NCBI GenBank assembly: GCA_036768485.1
Contig: JAVLUZ010000151.1
Location: forward strand, 1,201,885 to 1,265,884
Reading direction: 5' to 3'
Source of the DNA: Mermis nigrescens
Lineage: Eukaryota > Nematoda > Enoplea > Mermithida > Mermithidae
DNA: 64,000 bases
Below the pieces are notes generated by a model, which saw only the letters and a program-made list of their open reading frames with translations, was not told where the DNA came from and made no database searches. A program made the position numbers and the translations under genes. This document shows, one piece after another, positions 47,271-57,672 of the stretch (positions are counted from its first letter, which is position 1; every line of letters begins with the position of its first letter).

Positions 47271-47819
47271 GGCATTCGTGTAGCTGGTTCACATATGTAT
47301 TAACATAGTCATATTATAAGGGCGTATGTGTGCGGTCGATAGCATCTGAGGAAACGAGAGAAAGTTGCTGGCAGTCGGATTCGAAACGTGGACCCCTTGC
47401 TCTAAAGTCCAGAACCATAACCAATCGACTAACGCTGGTTAATTTTGATAAAGATTGCAAGGTATTCGTGATGTTTTGCTGGTTTACCAGCTGATTAGGC
47501 TTAGGCTTAGTATCATGGACTGACCAAATAAGGTGCCAGCGTTTAAAATAAGCCTAAGTAATGGGATGCAACTCGCGTCGTTGCTTTGCCGCTCCGCTCG
47601 CGAGTTGCATCCCATTACTTAGGCTTATTTTAAACGCTGGCACCAACATTTTGGTCAGTCACATGAATCTACTGGAATAATCTGATGACTGCTTTATTTG
47701 TTTTCGACTAGACTCAAATCAAACCAGTTAGGCGGCAGCTTTCACCGGATACTACTTGCTGTATACGTACCTATAACGTGGCTATCTTAATACATATGTG
47801 AACCAGCTACACCAATGCC
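47271..47819 (-). mobile_element. K2, TIR element with tRNA-like segment and 46-bp palindrome
   Basis: The TIRs are GGCATTCGTGTAGCTGG and CCAGCTACACCAATGCC. The duplication TCTTTCTC is perfect (47263-47270 and 47820-47827). A tRNA-like segment lies on the minus strand at 47367-47440. Arms at 47532-47577 and 47599-47644 are exact inverted repeats separated by 21 bp. Confidence 0.88.
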
Positions 47820-48132
47820 TCTTTCTCATATGGGTATTCCCCCTCTCCCACCACACCTGGCGTGGGGGTTTGGGGTGTATGCACCCCCCAGAAAGCAAAA
47901 TACCCCTTCCCCCCAGAAATCAAAATACCCCCCCCCAGAATTCAATTTTTGAAAATTTTTTTCGTTTTTTTTAACAACAACAACAACAACAATTTATTCG
48001 CTTAAGTCAAAAGAAAATATTAACATACATGGATAGGACGAATGAACGAAAATGAAAATACATGAAAGACAAAACAAATTAAGTATGACGAAGCAGGGTA
48101 AACGTAAAGGCAATAGAAAAAACTGCTCTTAC

Positions 48133-50946
48133 TTACGCCCCTTTAAGAAATTTAGAAAGGTTTAATCTTTTAAGTTTAGTCAGAAAAACGTGTCTATTTG
48201 GAGCACTTATAATCTGTTCAGGTAGAGAGTTCCAGATAGGAATTATTCGATTACAAAAATCAAATTTTCTGCAATTTTTATTTACATGATTGACGAGAAG
48301 TTTACAAGAATTTGCTGCTCGATTAGAATTTAAATTAATTGTGAAGAAATCCTTGAAAGGAAGAGCTTTACATTTGATAATAGAAAAGGCTAATGTTAGG
48401 TCGTTATGGAGGCGTCTTAGCTCAAGAGTGTCCAGACCAAGTTCGTGTAATCTTTCAGCATATGTCAAATTTTTATCACTAAAAATTCGTTTCGTAAACC
48501 TTCTTTGAACCCGTTCGACGGAGGTGATATCACACAGCAGGTAAGGACTCCACAAAACACAGCAAAATTCAAGCACTGGTCGAACGTAAGTAATGAAGGC
48601 CTTAACAAGTAATAATCTATCTTTAGAAATAAAACTACGCAAGATCAGATTGCTTAACTGCATGCCTTTTTTCACAATATATTCACAATGAGATCTGGAC
48701 GATAAATTAGAATTCAGAAAAACACCCAAATCTTTTACACAAAGTGTGTCAGTAGAAAGATAGAAATCATTTATGTGATAAGAATGCCTAGGGTTTGAAC
48801 TACCCAGATATAGAACTAAACATTTATTAACTGATATTTTTAATTGCCATGTATTGGCCCACTCATGCACATAATTTATGTCAGCTTGAAGTGTCATGAA
48901 ATTGGATGATAGATTCCAAAGTTTGATATCGTCAGCAAACAAAGTAAAATTACTGTTTTGGCGCATTTCACATAAGTCGTTAATGAAGATTAAAAAAAGT
49001 GTGGGACCTAGTATACTACCCTGGGGCACGCCACTGGTAACAGGAATGGAATCAGATAAAGAATTTTTAATTTTAACGACTTGGGATCTATTAGTCAAGA
49101 AATTTTCGATCCAATTAAAAGAGAGTTTGTTCAGTCCATAAGATGCCAACTTAATTAGCAGTTTTTTGTGTGACACGGTATCAAAAGCCTTACAAAAGTC
49201 AATGTAGACAATGTCAACAGGAATTCCCTCATCTAGAAATTTGGTCCACTGATTTTTGCACTCAACAAGTTGTAACGCACATGATCTATTTTTTCTAAAA
49301 CCAAACTGTTTTTCACTTAGCAGATTTTGCTTCTCTAGATAAGAAAGCAAGGACATGTTCATTATAGATTCCATTAATTTACAAGAAACACAACATAAGG
49401 AAATTGGACGATAGTTATCAACTGATGACATATCCCCCTTTTTATGAACTGGGATCACAACAGCTTTTCGCCAAAAATCGGGTATCTTTCCACTTTGATA
49501 AGAAACGTTGAAGATGGTTTCTAAAGGTGAGAGCAACACTGTTTTCAACTTTTTAATAAAATATGCACACAAGCCATCGGGGCCAAGCGACAAAGTGGGC
49601 TTAAGCCTACTTATGGATTCAGAAATAGTCAGAACATCAAATTTTACAGAAAGAGGATGAGCATCACTTTTGACTCTGTTTGCGAAATGGGGAGAAACAA
49701 GATCGTCAATAACAAAATTACTCGCAAAAAAAGAGTTGTAAGCATTAGCTTTTTCAAAATCATTATCTATCATCCTACCATCACACATTAATATTGAAGC
49801 TGACTTTGTCTTTCTTAACCGGTCATTTACGAAAGAATAAAAATTTTTAACATTTCGAGAATTTAAAAGCTTACGTTCCTCCCTCGTGAAAAGATCTTTC
49901 AAAGCAAATTTAATTTCTTTAGTAATCTTCTTATACTTGCTTAAAATAACAGGGCAACGACTCTTTTTATACTTTTCCCAAAGTTCCTTTTTAATTACTT
50001 GCAATTTACGACACGACTTTGGCAGTGATTTTTTATGCACAGTATGCTTAAAGGGAACGTATCGATATATAGCCTCATTAATTATGTCAAGAAAAACAAC
50101 ATAAAAATCGTTAATGCTAATGCAATGGGTAAAACAGAGGTGCCAATCGATAGAGGCTAAAAAAATCTCGATAGATGTATAGTCCGCTTTTCTAAAGTCA
50201 TACTCAAGGGATGTTTGGTTGGGTACTACAGACGCAGGTAAACTGAACTCAATGCTACAATGATCACTATTAGAGAAAGGTTCAGTAGTTAATACATTGA
50301 AGACAAGATTGCTGGAAGTACACAAAATTAGATCAAGAATATTTTCATCTCTATTTGGATCAAAAGATAATTGTATAAGACCAAGATTGACAAAACAATC
50401 ATAAAATACTTGTGTCACAGGGTTTCTATAAGCAGAAATAATATTCAAATTCAAATCAGGCAAATTAAAATCACCTAGTAGGATACAATTTTGAGCATTT
50501 TCGACATAATGTTCAAATAATTTACTTAACTTATTAGCGATTTCTGAGTCATATTGGGGTGGACGATAACACATTATGAATCTGACAGATTTTTTACACA
50601 AGTGAAAATCACAAACTAATACTTCAGGACACAAGAATTCTTCCACAATAGAAACATTGTTGATTTTTAGGGACTTCTTGAAAAAGAGTGCGACACCTCC
50701 TCCCCTATAGCCAATTCTGTCACATCTGTGAACAGAATAAGTTGCATATGGACAAATAAGGCCATCAGAAATATGATCATGCAACCATGTCTCAGAGACG
50801 AACACTAAATCATAACGTTCTGAAGAAAGTAGAGCATGAAATTCAGATATCTTATTTTGCAAACTTCTAGCATTAAATAAAACACAGTTGATATTGATTT
50901 TCTTAGAATTTAGCTTTTTAACAGGAACAGTAGGGGCGTGAACTCC
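48133..50946 (-). CDS. LINE ORF2: endonuclease-reverse transcriptase
   Basis: The 937-codon frame starts immediately after the ORF1 TAG. Endonuclease motifs are FNARSLQNK (about residues 24-32), SETW, GDFN (158-161) and SDH (227-229). RT motifs are DFCKAFDTVSHKK, TSGVPQGSILGPTLF and FADD (670-673; FADD instead of YADD). The C-terminus IIPIWNSLPEQI is typical. No ATG is in frame until 50574, after the first part of the endonuclease, so a normal start would give a broken endonuclease. Readthrough of the TAG, or a mutated sense codon, is implied. The frame is otherwise intact, suggesting a recent insertion. Confidence 0.92.
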   Translation of the reverse strand, partial: GVHAPTVPVKKLNSKKININCVLFNARSLQNKISEFHALLSSERYDLVFVSETWLHDHISDGLICPYATYSVHRCDRIGYRGGGVALFFKKSLKINNVSIVEEFLCPEVLVCDFHLCKKSVRFIMCYRPPQYDSEIANKLSKLFEHYVENAQNCILLGDFNLPDLNLNIISAYRNPVTQVFYDCFVNLGLIQLSFDPNRDENILDLILCTSSNLVFNVLTTEPFSNSDHCSIEFSLPASVVPNQTSLEYDFRKADYTSIEIFLASIDWHLCFTHCISINDFYVVFLDIINEAIYRYVPFKHTVHKKSLPKSCRKLQVIKKELWEKYKKSRCPVILSKYKKITKEIKFALKDLFTREERKLLNSRNVKNFYSFVNDRLRKTKSASILMCDGRMIDNDFEKANAYNSFFASNFVIDDLVSPHFANRVKSDAHPLSVKFDVLTISESISRLKPTLSLGPDGLCAYFIKKLKTVLLSPLETIFNVSYQSGKIPDFWRKAVVIPVHKKGDMSSVDNYRPISLCCVSCKLMESIMNMSLLSYLEKQNLLSEKQFGFRKNRSCALQLVECKNQWTKFLDEGIPVDIVYIDFCKAFDTVSHKKLLIKLASYGLNKLSFNWIENFLTNRSQVVKIKNSLSDSIPVTSGVPQGSILGPTLFLIFINDLCEMRQNSNFTLFADDIKLWNLSSNFMTLQADINYVHEWANTWQLKISVNKCLVLYLGSSNPRHSYHINDFYLSTDTLCVKDLGVFLNSNLSSRSHCEYIVKKGMQLSNLILRSFISKDRLLLVKAFITYVRPVLEFCCVLWSPYLLCDITSVERVQRRFTKRIFSDKNLTYAERLHELGLDTLELRRLHNDLTLAFSIIKCKALPFKDFFTINLNSNRAANSCKLLVNHVNKNCRKFDFCNRIIPIWNSLPEQIISAPNRHVFLTKLKRLNLSKFLKGA

Positions 50947-51786
50947 CTAAGGGCGAGGCAAAAGACGCTTAAACTGCTTCAACTCATAAGAATTACGATT
51001 GATGAACCAATTCATCTCGCCCGAATCCCGTTTTTCAGCCAATTCAGCGTTCAAATGGCGAAGGGTTTCGCGCTGTTGCCAAGTGCGATCAGGTCTAGCA
51101 TAGACCTTCGATCGACGGCCTCGATCAGAAAATTTTGAAACGCAACGGATCAATTCGGCCTTTGATTGTTCGGAATCACACTTTACCTTAAGGATCCGTG
51201 GCAAATCGCAATTGTCCTTCCTCGAGACGATGACAGGGCCCGACCGACGGATGCTGACGAGTTTTGTCGTGTCGAAACCGGTCTGTGAGGCAAAACGCTT
51301 GACATCATCGTCCAATTTCTCGTCTTGATTGATCGGAGCGAAGTTTTCCAGGACGACAGTGGTCTTTTTTGACTCGGCTTCCATCGTATCACGAACAGCA
51401 CTAATGACCATCTTGTTGAGATCCATCGGTGGATGGACAGCGGCTAGATTGTTCGGAGCAGGATTTTTCGTGACCAGATCAGCCAGCTTGTCGAGACGAC
51501 TTGTAACCGTAGATTCGAATGAAGCGAACCGTTTTTCCAAGCTGGTGAGCTTAGATTCGAGCGAAAACATGCGTTTCCCCATCGGCAAACAGATGGGGCA
51601 AAAATACAATTGATCCAAATCGGCCATAACGTTGAACTGAACGTCCGTCAGGCCAAGGCAACCAGCGTGGAACCACTTGTCGCAAAAATCGCAGCGAAGC
51701 GCCTTTGCATCGTCGTCCACATGACCTCTGCACTTGCCGCACGACTCGAGATCGAATTTCGGATCACTAGCTCGTTTTTTCGCCAT
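50947..51786 (-). CDS. LINE ORF1 with PHD zinc finger
   Basis: The 279-residue protein probably chaperones the LINE RNA. Residues 16-66 form a C4HC3 PHD finger: C16, C19, C32, C35, H40, C43, C63 and C66, including CDFCDKWFHAGCLG. A short hydrophobic heptad-like stretch follows (MFSLESKLTSLEKRFASFE). The C-terminal half is basic with RSKVYARPDRTWQQRE, resembling the esterase-free RNA-binding ORF1 tails of CR1-like elements. The start ATG at 51786 is clear. It ends LLPRP then TAG, in the same frame as ORF2. Confidence 0.9.
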   Translation of the reverse strand: MAKKRASDPKFDLESCGKCRGHVDDDAKALRCDFCDKWFHAGCLGLTDVQFNVMADLDQLYFCPICLPMGKRMFSLESKLTSLEKRFASFESTVTSRLDKLADLVTKNPAPNNLAAVHPPMDLNKMVISAVRDTMEAESKKTTVVLENFAPINQDEKLDDDVKRFASQTGFDTTKLVSIRRSGPVIVSRKDNCDLPRILKVKCDSEQSKAELIRCVSKFSDRGRRSKVYARPDRTWQQRETLRHLNAELAEKRDSGEMNWFINRNSYELKQFKRLLPRP

Positions 51787-52349
51787 TGAATGAATATCGT
51801 ATCAGAGCGTTCCTCTAATGAGGTCAAAATAATTTCGGCACCACATTATATAATCTGTTCAATGGATAGTGCTTGATGAGAAACGTCGAAAAATGGTGTT
51901 TTTATCGCCATATCACCATTTTTAAGGCCATTTTTCGACCTTCGAAAAAATCTTGCACCCCCCCAGAATTTTCTTGCTGCCCACGTATGTCTCCCACCCA
52001 ATGGCTGCTACTCCAGTGTTGTATACCTACATACCTACATTATATCAACTTCAAAAATGAAACATTTTCGATCCGCTTCCCCTGGGAAAAATTCTGGCTA
52101 GGCCTATGACTGTAAGAACCTTACAAATTCTGGCTAGACATATGACTGTGTGAAGCCTACACTGCTTGACAGCGCCGCGTTAGTTAGTTTTAGAAAGAAA
52201 GAGTTAAAAGAGAGGGGAGGGTTAGGCAAATACAGTATAGTAAAAGCTTATAATTATATATTTACATTAGTAGATAACCTTTTAATAAAGACAAGTATTG
52301 GTGAGTCACACATTGCTGCTTCCTGTCCTACATCAGCGAGCCTCGTACC

Positions 52350-52517
52350 TATAGTCTGTTTTACACAAGTAGGGCATAAATTCCAAAAACTGTGCCCAGC
52401 AATAAGTCGACAGATTGCGATTATAGCATTGATTTGATATGTAATTATCGTAAATTGTCATCTTACTTTTGAAAAAATTCTTAAATTTATGTACAAACTT
52501 ATGTGAAACAGACTATA
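52350..52517 (+). mobile_element. Family J foldback MITE
   Basis: The ends TATAGTCTGTTTTACACAAGT and ACTTATGTGAAACAGACTATA are inverted repeats of about 22 bp, bordered by TA. This could be a Tc1/mariner-type TA target. Length is 168 bp, non-coding. Confidence 0.7.
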
Positions 52518-52544
52518 AGCAAAATTCAAGTCAGAATAATATGT

Positions 52545-52616
52545 AGGGTTTGAGACATGCTCTTAACTGCTGTGAAGTGAGTGGTTATACCGCTAGACCA
52601 CATGGGGAAGCCGCAG
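52545..52616 (-). ncRNA. tRNA-Glu-like segment, probably SINE or tRNA pseudogene
   Basis: The minus strand reads CCCCATGTGGTCTAGCGGTA, close to the 5' half of tRNA-Glu including the A box. The B box is degraded (GTCTCAAACC) and the 3' acceptor half is missing. It is not expected to be a working tRNA. Confidence 0.4.
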
Positions 52617-52905
52617 CGAAGTTTAAAATATTACATAAGCTTATTGTTCAATTAGCGAATCGGTTGAGCGAGAGGCGAGTGCTAAGAAACTGCTTTCTGC
52701 CGATTGGCTGAATTGGTAATACTTTCCAATCACCATACTGTAAACAAAGTCTCAAGAATTTTCAGACTATAGCTATTCTCTGTCTCGCTTGATCTTGCGA
52801 TTTTCGTCTACTTAAAAGGATGTTTGTTGAAGTAAAGTGACAGTGTACGTTCATAGGTACAATATCTGCGCGAATTAGACTGCAGGTACATAGGTGTGCA
52901 TATGC

Positions 52906-53215
52906 AGGGCCGCCCCCCACCGGTCGAAAAAAACTTCAAAACACAAGATAATGCATGAAAAATGGAAAAATTCTATGTCATTATCATAAAATCTTTAAAG
53001 TTCCGGCGCTTCCCGCCAGATATGAAGACTTCCAATGATTTTGGCTCAAACGCGACAAAAAAGGACGCTTGGCGTTTTGAGTAACAAAAAATTATCACTC
53101 AAAAACTCGAATTTTATTATCTTAACGGATATAGCATGTCGAAAAATGTGGTTGCGAGCTATCCCGACAAAGTTTCTGGAATATAGACCAATTTATGCTA
53201 GGTCCGCCTCCCCCG
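52906..53215 (+). repeat. Family C repeat copy
   Basis: It shares CAGGGCCGCCCCC at the left, AGATAATGCATGAAAAATGG, GGCGCTTCCCGCC and CCAATTTATGCTAGGTCCGCC with other C copies. Confidence 0.55.
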
Positions 53216-53245
53216 ACAATAAGCTAGCAGCTGATATATATTTAT

Positions 53246-53556
53246 CGTAACCCTCGGCTTACTGTCGATGGAAATTCTTAAAATTGATGCACGAAGTTAC
53301 GTAAAATTGACTATATGTATGTATGTACACATCTATGTTTCGCATAATCTTGCGCCTATCCTTAATCCTCCTCCCTAGAATTACCAAGGACTATAGTTTG
53401 TTTCACATGATTTCGTGCATAAATTTTAAGAATTTTCATCGACAGGAAGCCGAGGGTTACGATAATTTTACACCAGATCAATGCTATAATCGTAATCCGT
53501 CAGCTTGTTGTCGATGTTTTTAAAATTTATGACCGAAGTTGTGTGAAACAGACTAA
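53246..53556 (+). repeat. Family J arms forming a long inverted repeat
   Basis: The segment 53246-53317 is an imperfect inverted copy of 53392-53464 (about 72-bp arms, 75-bp spacer). A further copy of the arm ends at 53556 with TGTGAAACAGACTA. This could form a large hairpin. Confidence 0.65.
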
Positions 53557-54381
53557 AGATCGAAAATGTAGTCATCAGGAGTTGACAAAAGTCAATAAAA
53601 AACATGTCTCTGGTAGCTGGAAACATGAGAATTTCAAAAATGCCATTAACTTTGCATGAAACTGAAAATCAATTGAAAAAAACGTACTTGAGCGTTCAAA
53701 TACGTTTAAGGAAAGCATTCTGTGGCACGTGTAACACACCTTTTAAAATCATGAAATCAAACTTTTCTAACATAAAATTGGTCAACACAACACATTTTCT
53801 TTGTCTTAATAAAGCATGCGTTCAAGTAAAATAGAGATTACTGAGAAGCTTGCCACGTAAGGATTTGATTTCACAGTAAACTGCAAAGAACAGTCAGCTA
53901 GATTACGGATCTATAGCTTGGTGAAACTAAGCATTTATTAGGATAATAGCTTCAATGATTAAAGCGCCAGTCTCATATTGCTGCTCAGTAAAATTTATTA
54001 TGCGCCATTATTTTCCATAAAACATATATGGGGGTAAAACTTCCTATTCGGAATAGATAATAAAACGAGGCTTATTTATCATGCAGCAGTAAGTCGCATT
54101 AAGACAGAAACTAATCGAATCTCATACTACGTCGACCTAATCAGTGAACGCTACGAAACGACCGAAATTTTTTAATTAAATACCTAAACGGGATATCGCA
54201 CGACATTTGATCATCAAAACTATCATCGAATTTCATAAAAATCTGAACGCGAAAAAATGTCGGCAATAAAATTCAAGAACTTACACGGCTCAAAAAAATA
54301 ACAGTAAAACACGAACGACTTAGATTGAATACTAACAAGCATTTCCGAACTAAACTCATTCAGCCGAATGATAAACACGCG

Positions 54382-54714
54382 TCACGACGAGGTAGATGCT
54401 TTCAAATAAGCAATCAAATCGGCCCTGTCGCTCTCCTTTTTCAACCCAGCGAACACCATTTTCGTACCCGGTATAAATTTCTTGGGATTTTCCAGATAGA
54501 CGAATAGATTCTCCTCCGTCCACGTAATTCCTTTACTCTTATTAGCCTCCGTGTAATCGAATCCAGGCACTTGACCGGTTTTGCGCCCAAACAAGCCGTT
54601 TAAATTCGGACCAGTCTTGTTACCACCGCCTTTCTCTACCGTGTGACATTGCGCACAGCGCTGAACGAAAACTTTCTTTCCCTTGTCAGCATTACCAGCC
54701 GGTACCTCAACCAT
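54382..54714 (-). CDS. CYCS: Cytochrome c, intronless
   Basis: This is the soluble haem electron carrier between complex III and complex IV in the mitochondrial intermembrane space, also an apoptosis trigger. It has 110 residues, slightly longer than the usual 104-108. The haem site is CAQCH (Cys20, Cys23, His24) and the distal ligand is Met86 in PGTKMVFAG. Other hallmarks are [33 protein letters not shown] and ADLIAYLK. The N-terminus [11 protein letters not shown] resembles protostome proteins. The ATG at 54714 is the first in frame. The frame is intact with no introns. Either this is the native gene with an intron only in the 5' UTR, or an intact retrocopy. No poly(A) tract is seen downstream. 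Confidence 0.97.
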   Translation of the reverse strand: MVEVPAGNADKGKKVFVQRCAQCHTVEKGGGNKTGPNLNGLFGRKTGQVPGFDYTEANKSKGITWTEENLFVYLENPKKFIPGTKMVFAGLKKESDRADLIAYLKASTSS

Positions 54715-55319
54715 GTTTTCTGACAGAACCGTTTAATAGGCAAAGTGAACAGAATATACGATGCTAAAGCTAAAAAGATAATAAATGTCTAATGTACGGA
54801 TGTTTTAATAAAGCAGGACGACCATTTCACGGATTATACAAAATATTAATTTATCTAGCTTCATCTCATCTAGCAGGATTTTTCCTGAACCATTGTGAAA
54901 TGAACAAAAAGAATTGAGCTATCTTTATAAGCGCACGAGTTGTCCTATCATAGATGGCATGTGAAACTGCACTTAGGCACACCAAATGACTTGTTTCAAT
55001 TAGCATTCACTGACTTCAATTTTGTGAAAAAACAATCAATGGCGGGTTTAGAGGGCGAGGGCGCCACGCCGTCGTCAAAAAATTGTTGGGTGCAATAACG
55101 AATGTATGCGAATTTTTTATGATTTTAGTTATGTTTATCATTTTTTAAATTTTTTCTGGCGCTTCGCGAATCGCGCCAGGGTTCACTGAGCGTGCCCATG
55201 CACGCTCAGGTTATTCAGGGTCAAATGACCTCCCTGGAACCTGCGGGATTGGTCATCATGGCCATAGATGTAGAGCATGTTCGATCTGGGTGAGTGTGGA
55301 AAATTGAGCTTCTTTGGAC

Positions 55320-55564
55320 CACACGTGGACGTGGGACCCCCAGAAGGCCGAATACCCCCTCCTCAAAATTCAATTTTTTTAAATTTTCTTTCCATTTTTT
55401 TCGCGACTTTTTTAATGACAATGGATAGTGCTCGCTGAGAAACGTTGAAAAATAAAGTTTTTTGGCCATACCACAACTTTTTTGGCCATACCACAACTTT
55501 TAGGACCATTTTTTACCTTTAAAAAATGTTGCACACCCCGAATTTTGGGTGCTGCTCACCTATG
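55320..55564 (-). mobile_element. Family A MITE, left of an adjacent pair
   Basis: It starts CACACGTGGACG and ends GCTCACCTATG. The flanks are CTTTGGAC (55312-55319) and CTTGGGAC (55565-55572); the latter is shared with the next element. Confidence 0.78.
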
Positions 55565-55572
55565 CTTGGGAC

Positions 55573-55833
55573 CATAAGTGGGCAGCACCGAAATTCTGAT
55601 GGGGGGGGCTAAAAAATTTCAAAGGTCAGAAAATGGGTCTTAAAAGTGGTCGTCATGGCGAAAAAACACCATTTTTCGACGTTTCTCATCGAGCACTATC
55701 CAAGGGCATCAAAAAATCGCTAAAAAAGCAAAAAAAGTTTTCAAAATTTGAATTCTGGGGGTTTTTTGATTTCTGGGGAGGGAATTTCAACTTCTGGGGG
55801 GTGCATACCCCCCAACCCCCACGCCCATGTGTG
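55573..55833 (+). mobile_element. Family A MITE, right of an adjacent pair
   Basis: It starts CATAAGTGGGCAGC and ends CACGCCCATGTGTG. It is followed by CTTTGGGAC. Its orientation is opposite to the neighbour at 55320-55564. Confidence 0.75.
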
Positions 55834-57089
55834 CTTTGGGACCAAAATGACCTCATAAACTAGTATAAATACTAAAATGAGCGTTAAAACTACGTTATTC
55901 CACAATTTGAGGTATCTTGAATGGAGTTATCGACTTATTCTGATTTTTGTTATATTTTTATGCTCTAGAAAGATGGACAATCGTCAAAAAGGCCAAAAAA
56001 CGATATTTTTAACGCGAATCCATCAATTTGAGACCCAAAAAAATACTCTAAAATTTCACCCCCCTCCTCCACAATTCTGATACTGTGCATGTCTATTTGT
56101 ATATATTCATACATGGGCAGCACCGAAATTCTGGGGGTCTGGTTGTTTGAAATAGCCAAAAATGTTACTAAAAATAAAATTCTGTGCTCAATAGTTATCT
56201 GCCGGGGGTTTTCAACTTCTGCGGGGTGTAACCCCCAAACCCCACGCCCATGTGTGGTTGATTCATTAATGACATATACCGATTTCTATGGCGCTCTAAA
56301 ATCTTATTTTCATGTCAGAAGAATATTTTTCGTGTAGAACATATGTTTTAATTCCCACAGTAATTTCTCAAGTAAAAAGTAATTTAAATAGTATTGCCTA
56401 ATATTCTAGAGCAAATTCTAAAGCTTTCCGCGCTTTGCATATCACCGTTCAATTGCGTGCTATATCTAAGCATAAGGTAACATATGTAGAAGGGATCTCT
56501 AGCACATATGGACATTGGGGAAGGTACAAGAGGGTATCCCCCTTCCAAGACTTTTGAAAAGCATATCCCCTCAGGCCATTTTCGGCACAAAATTTATTGC
56601 TTGAATCACGAGAAGCGCCAAACGAAGGCTAAGAGTATAATTTCAAGTACATATACTTATTTTTCAAACAGTATCCAGACAATTTTCTGCCGTTATTTAG
56701 CTTACATTTGATGCTACACGTCAGTCCATCGCCCTTATTGTTAGTTTTCGTGCTAAATTAACCACAAATATTCAAGAATAAAATACAACGAATCAAACTT
56801 ACCAAGATTTCAAGGCAAATAACAAAATTATGTACTCATTTACCCCCACCCCCAAGAAAACTCCGTTCCCTCCCAGAACTGTTAACCATGTACATGTATG
56901 ATTTCTACGCAGCGCTCGGTGCCGATATTCGCACTAATTTTGCGCGTTTTTTCATAAAAAAAATTCAAGACAATCTTTAAAACTTTCGGGCACCAAAAGT
57001 TATTCTACCTATCAAAAGAAAGCAAAAAATCCGCTACTAAGCGCATAATGCACGGCTTTTTAAAATAACATTTGACACTATTAAGGACG

Positions 57090-57366
57090 TTTAGAGTCCC
57101 ACACACGTGGGCCTACGGGGTATCCCTCCACAAGGCCGAATGCCCCCCCCCACACAAGGCCGAATGCCCTGCCCCCCCAGAAAACAAAATACCGCCCACA
57201 ATTAAATTGTTGAACTTTTTGATGCCAATGGATAGTGCTCGATGAGAAACATTGAAAAATGATGTTTTTTTCGCCATACCAGCATTTTGAAGACAATTTT
57301 TTGACCTTTAAAAAATCTTGCTCACACCTCCCTCCCTCCCCCAAAATTTTGGTGCTACCCACCTAT
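57090..57366 (-). mobile_element. Family A MITE upstream of the RPL18A 3' end
   Basis: The body is typical (GATGCCAATGGATAGTGCTCG and the CACCTATG end). The left half has duplicated CAAGGCCGAATGCCC. The target duplication is unclear. Confidence 0.7.
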
Positions 57367-57504
57367 GGTCCCCATCAAGAAGTCTTGGGTCCGCCACTGA
57401 AGACAATAATCACTTGTACATACATGGGCTGGGCACGACACTGAAAAAATGCGTCGAAGCAATATAAATCATGCGGACCAACTCAACAAAACACATATCA
57501 AATC

Positions 57505-57510
57505 TTTATT
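57505..57510 (-). terminator. Poly(A) signal of RPL18A
   Basis: AATAAA on the minus strand, about 70 nt after the RPL18A stop. It is the only canonical signal at the expected distance for this gene. Confidence 0.75.
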
Positions 57511-57576
57511 CCATGTAACCAGCAAATAAGCAATAGCTTCAAGACGCTACAACAATCAAATTTCAGACTGATTGCA

Positions 57577-57672
57577 TCAGTAGAAATGGGTTCTTGGTTT
57601 GACTGTTGTGAACCGAGACAAACCGCGTCTTTTGACGATGCGGTGAGGCAATGGAAATTTAATTTTGGAGTT
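57577..57672 (-). CDS. RPL18A: Ribosomal protein L18a (eL20), last exon
   Basis: This exon encodes the C-terminus of the 60S protein eL20. It reads NSKIKFPLPHRIVKRRG, then RFTTVKPRTHFY and TGA, against the family HDSKIKFPLPHRV...PRFTTKRPNTFF. The acceptor is TTGTCTTTAG at phase 0, matching the upstream exon that ends QFH. It is followed by a poly(A) signal. Intact conserved residues and splicing argue against a processed pseudogene. Confidence 0.93.
   Translation of the reverse strand, partial: NSKIKFPLPHRIVKRRGLSRFTTVKPRTHFY

Larger units (their letters stand above)
47973..51857 (-). mobile_element. Near full-length CR1/L2-like non-LTR retrotransposon
   Basis: The order in the minus direction is: about 70 nt of 5' leader, ORF1 (51786-50947) with a PHD finger, ORF2 (50946-48133) with an APE-type endonuclease and reverse transcriptase, a roughly 140-nt 3' region, AATAAA (47993-47998) and a TTG microsatellite end (47973-47992). 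The PHD-finger ORF1 and the WNSLP-type C-terminus fit CR1/L2-like clades. ORFs are intact apart from one TAG between them. It is inserted in a family A MITE; a LINE target duplication is not obvious. Confidence 0.92.
47852..51989 (-). mobile_element. Family A MITE split by the LINE
   Basis: The left part is 47852-47972 and the right part is about 51858-51989. The outer duplication TCTCCCAC is perfect (47844-47851 and 51990-51997). The joined body matches other A copies except for a short loss at the junction. Confidence 0.85.
54715..57504. other. Intergenic region between RPL18A and cytochrome c
   Basis: It contains family A elements at 55320-55564, 55573-55833, about 56103-56260 and about 57090-57365. 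A hairpin variant with an inserted GAAT lies at about 55157-55180. I saw no other gene. Confidence 0.5.

Noticed and set aside
50572..50862. Start of LINE ORF2 at 50862 or 50574
   Set aside because: The 50862 codon is TTG, in the middle of the endonuclease motif FNARSLQNK, and 50574 is too far inside the domain. The frame is open back to the ORF1 stop, so neither is accepted as the true start.
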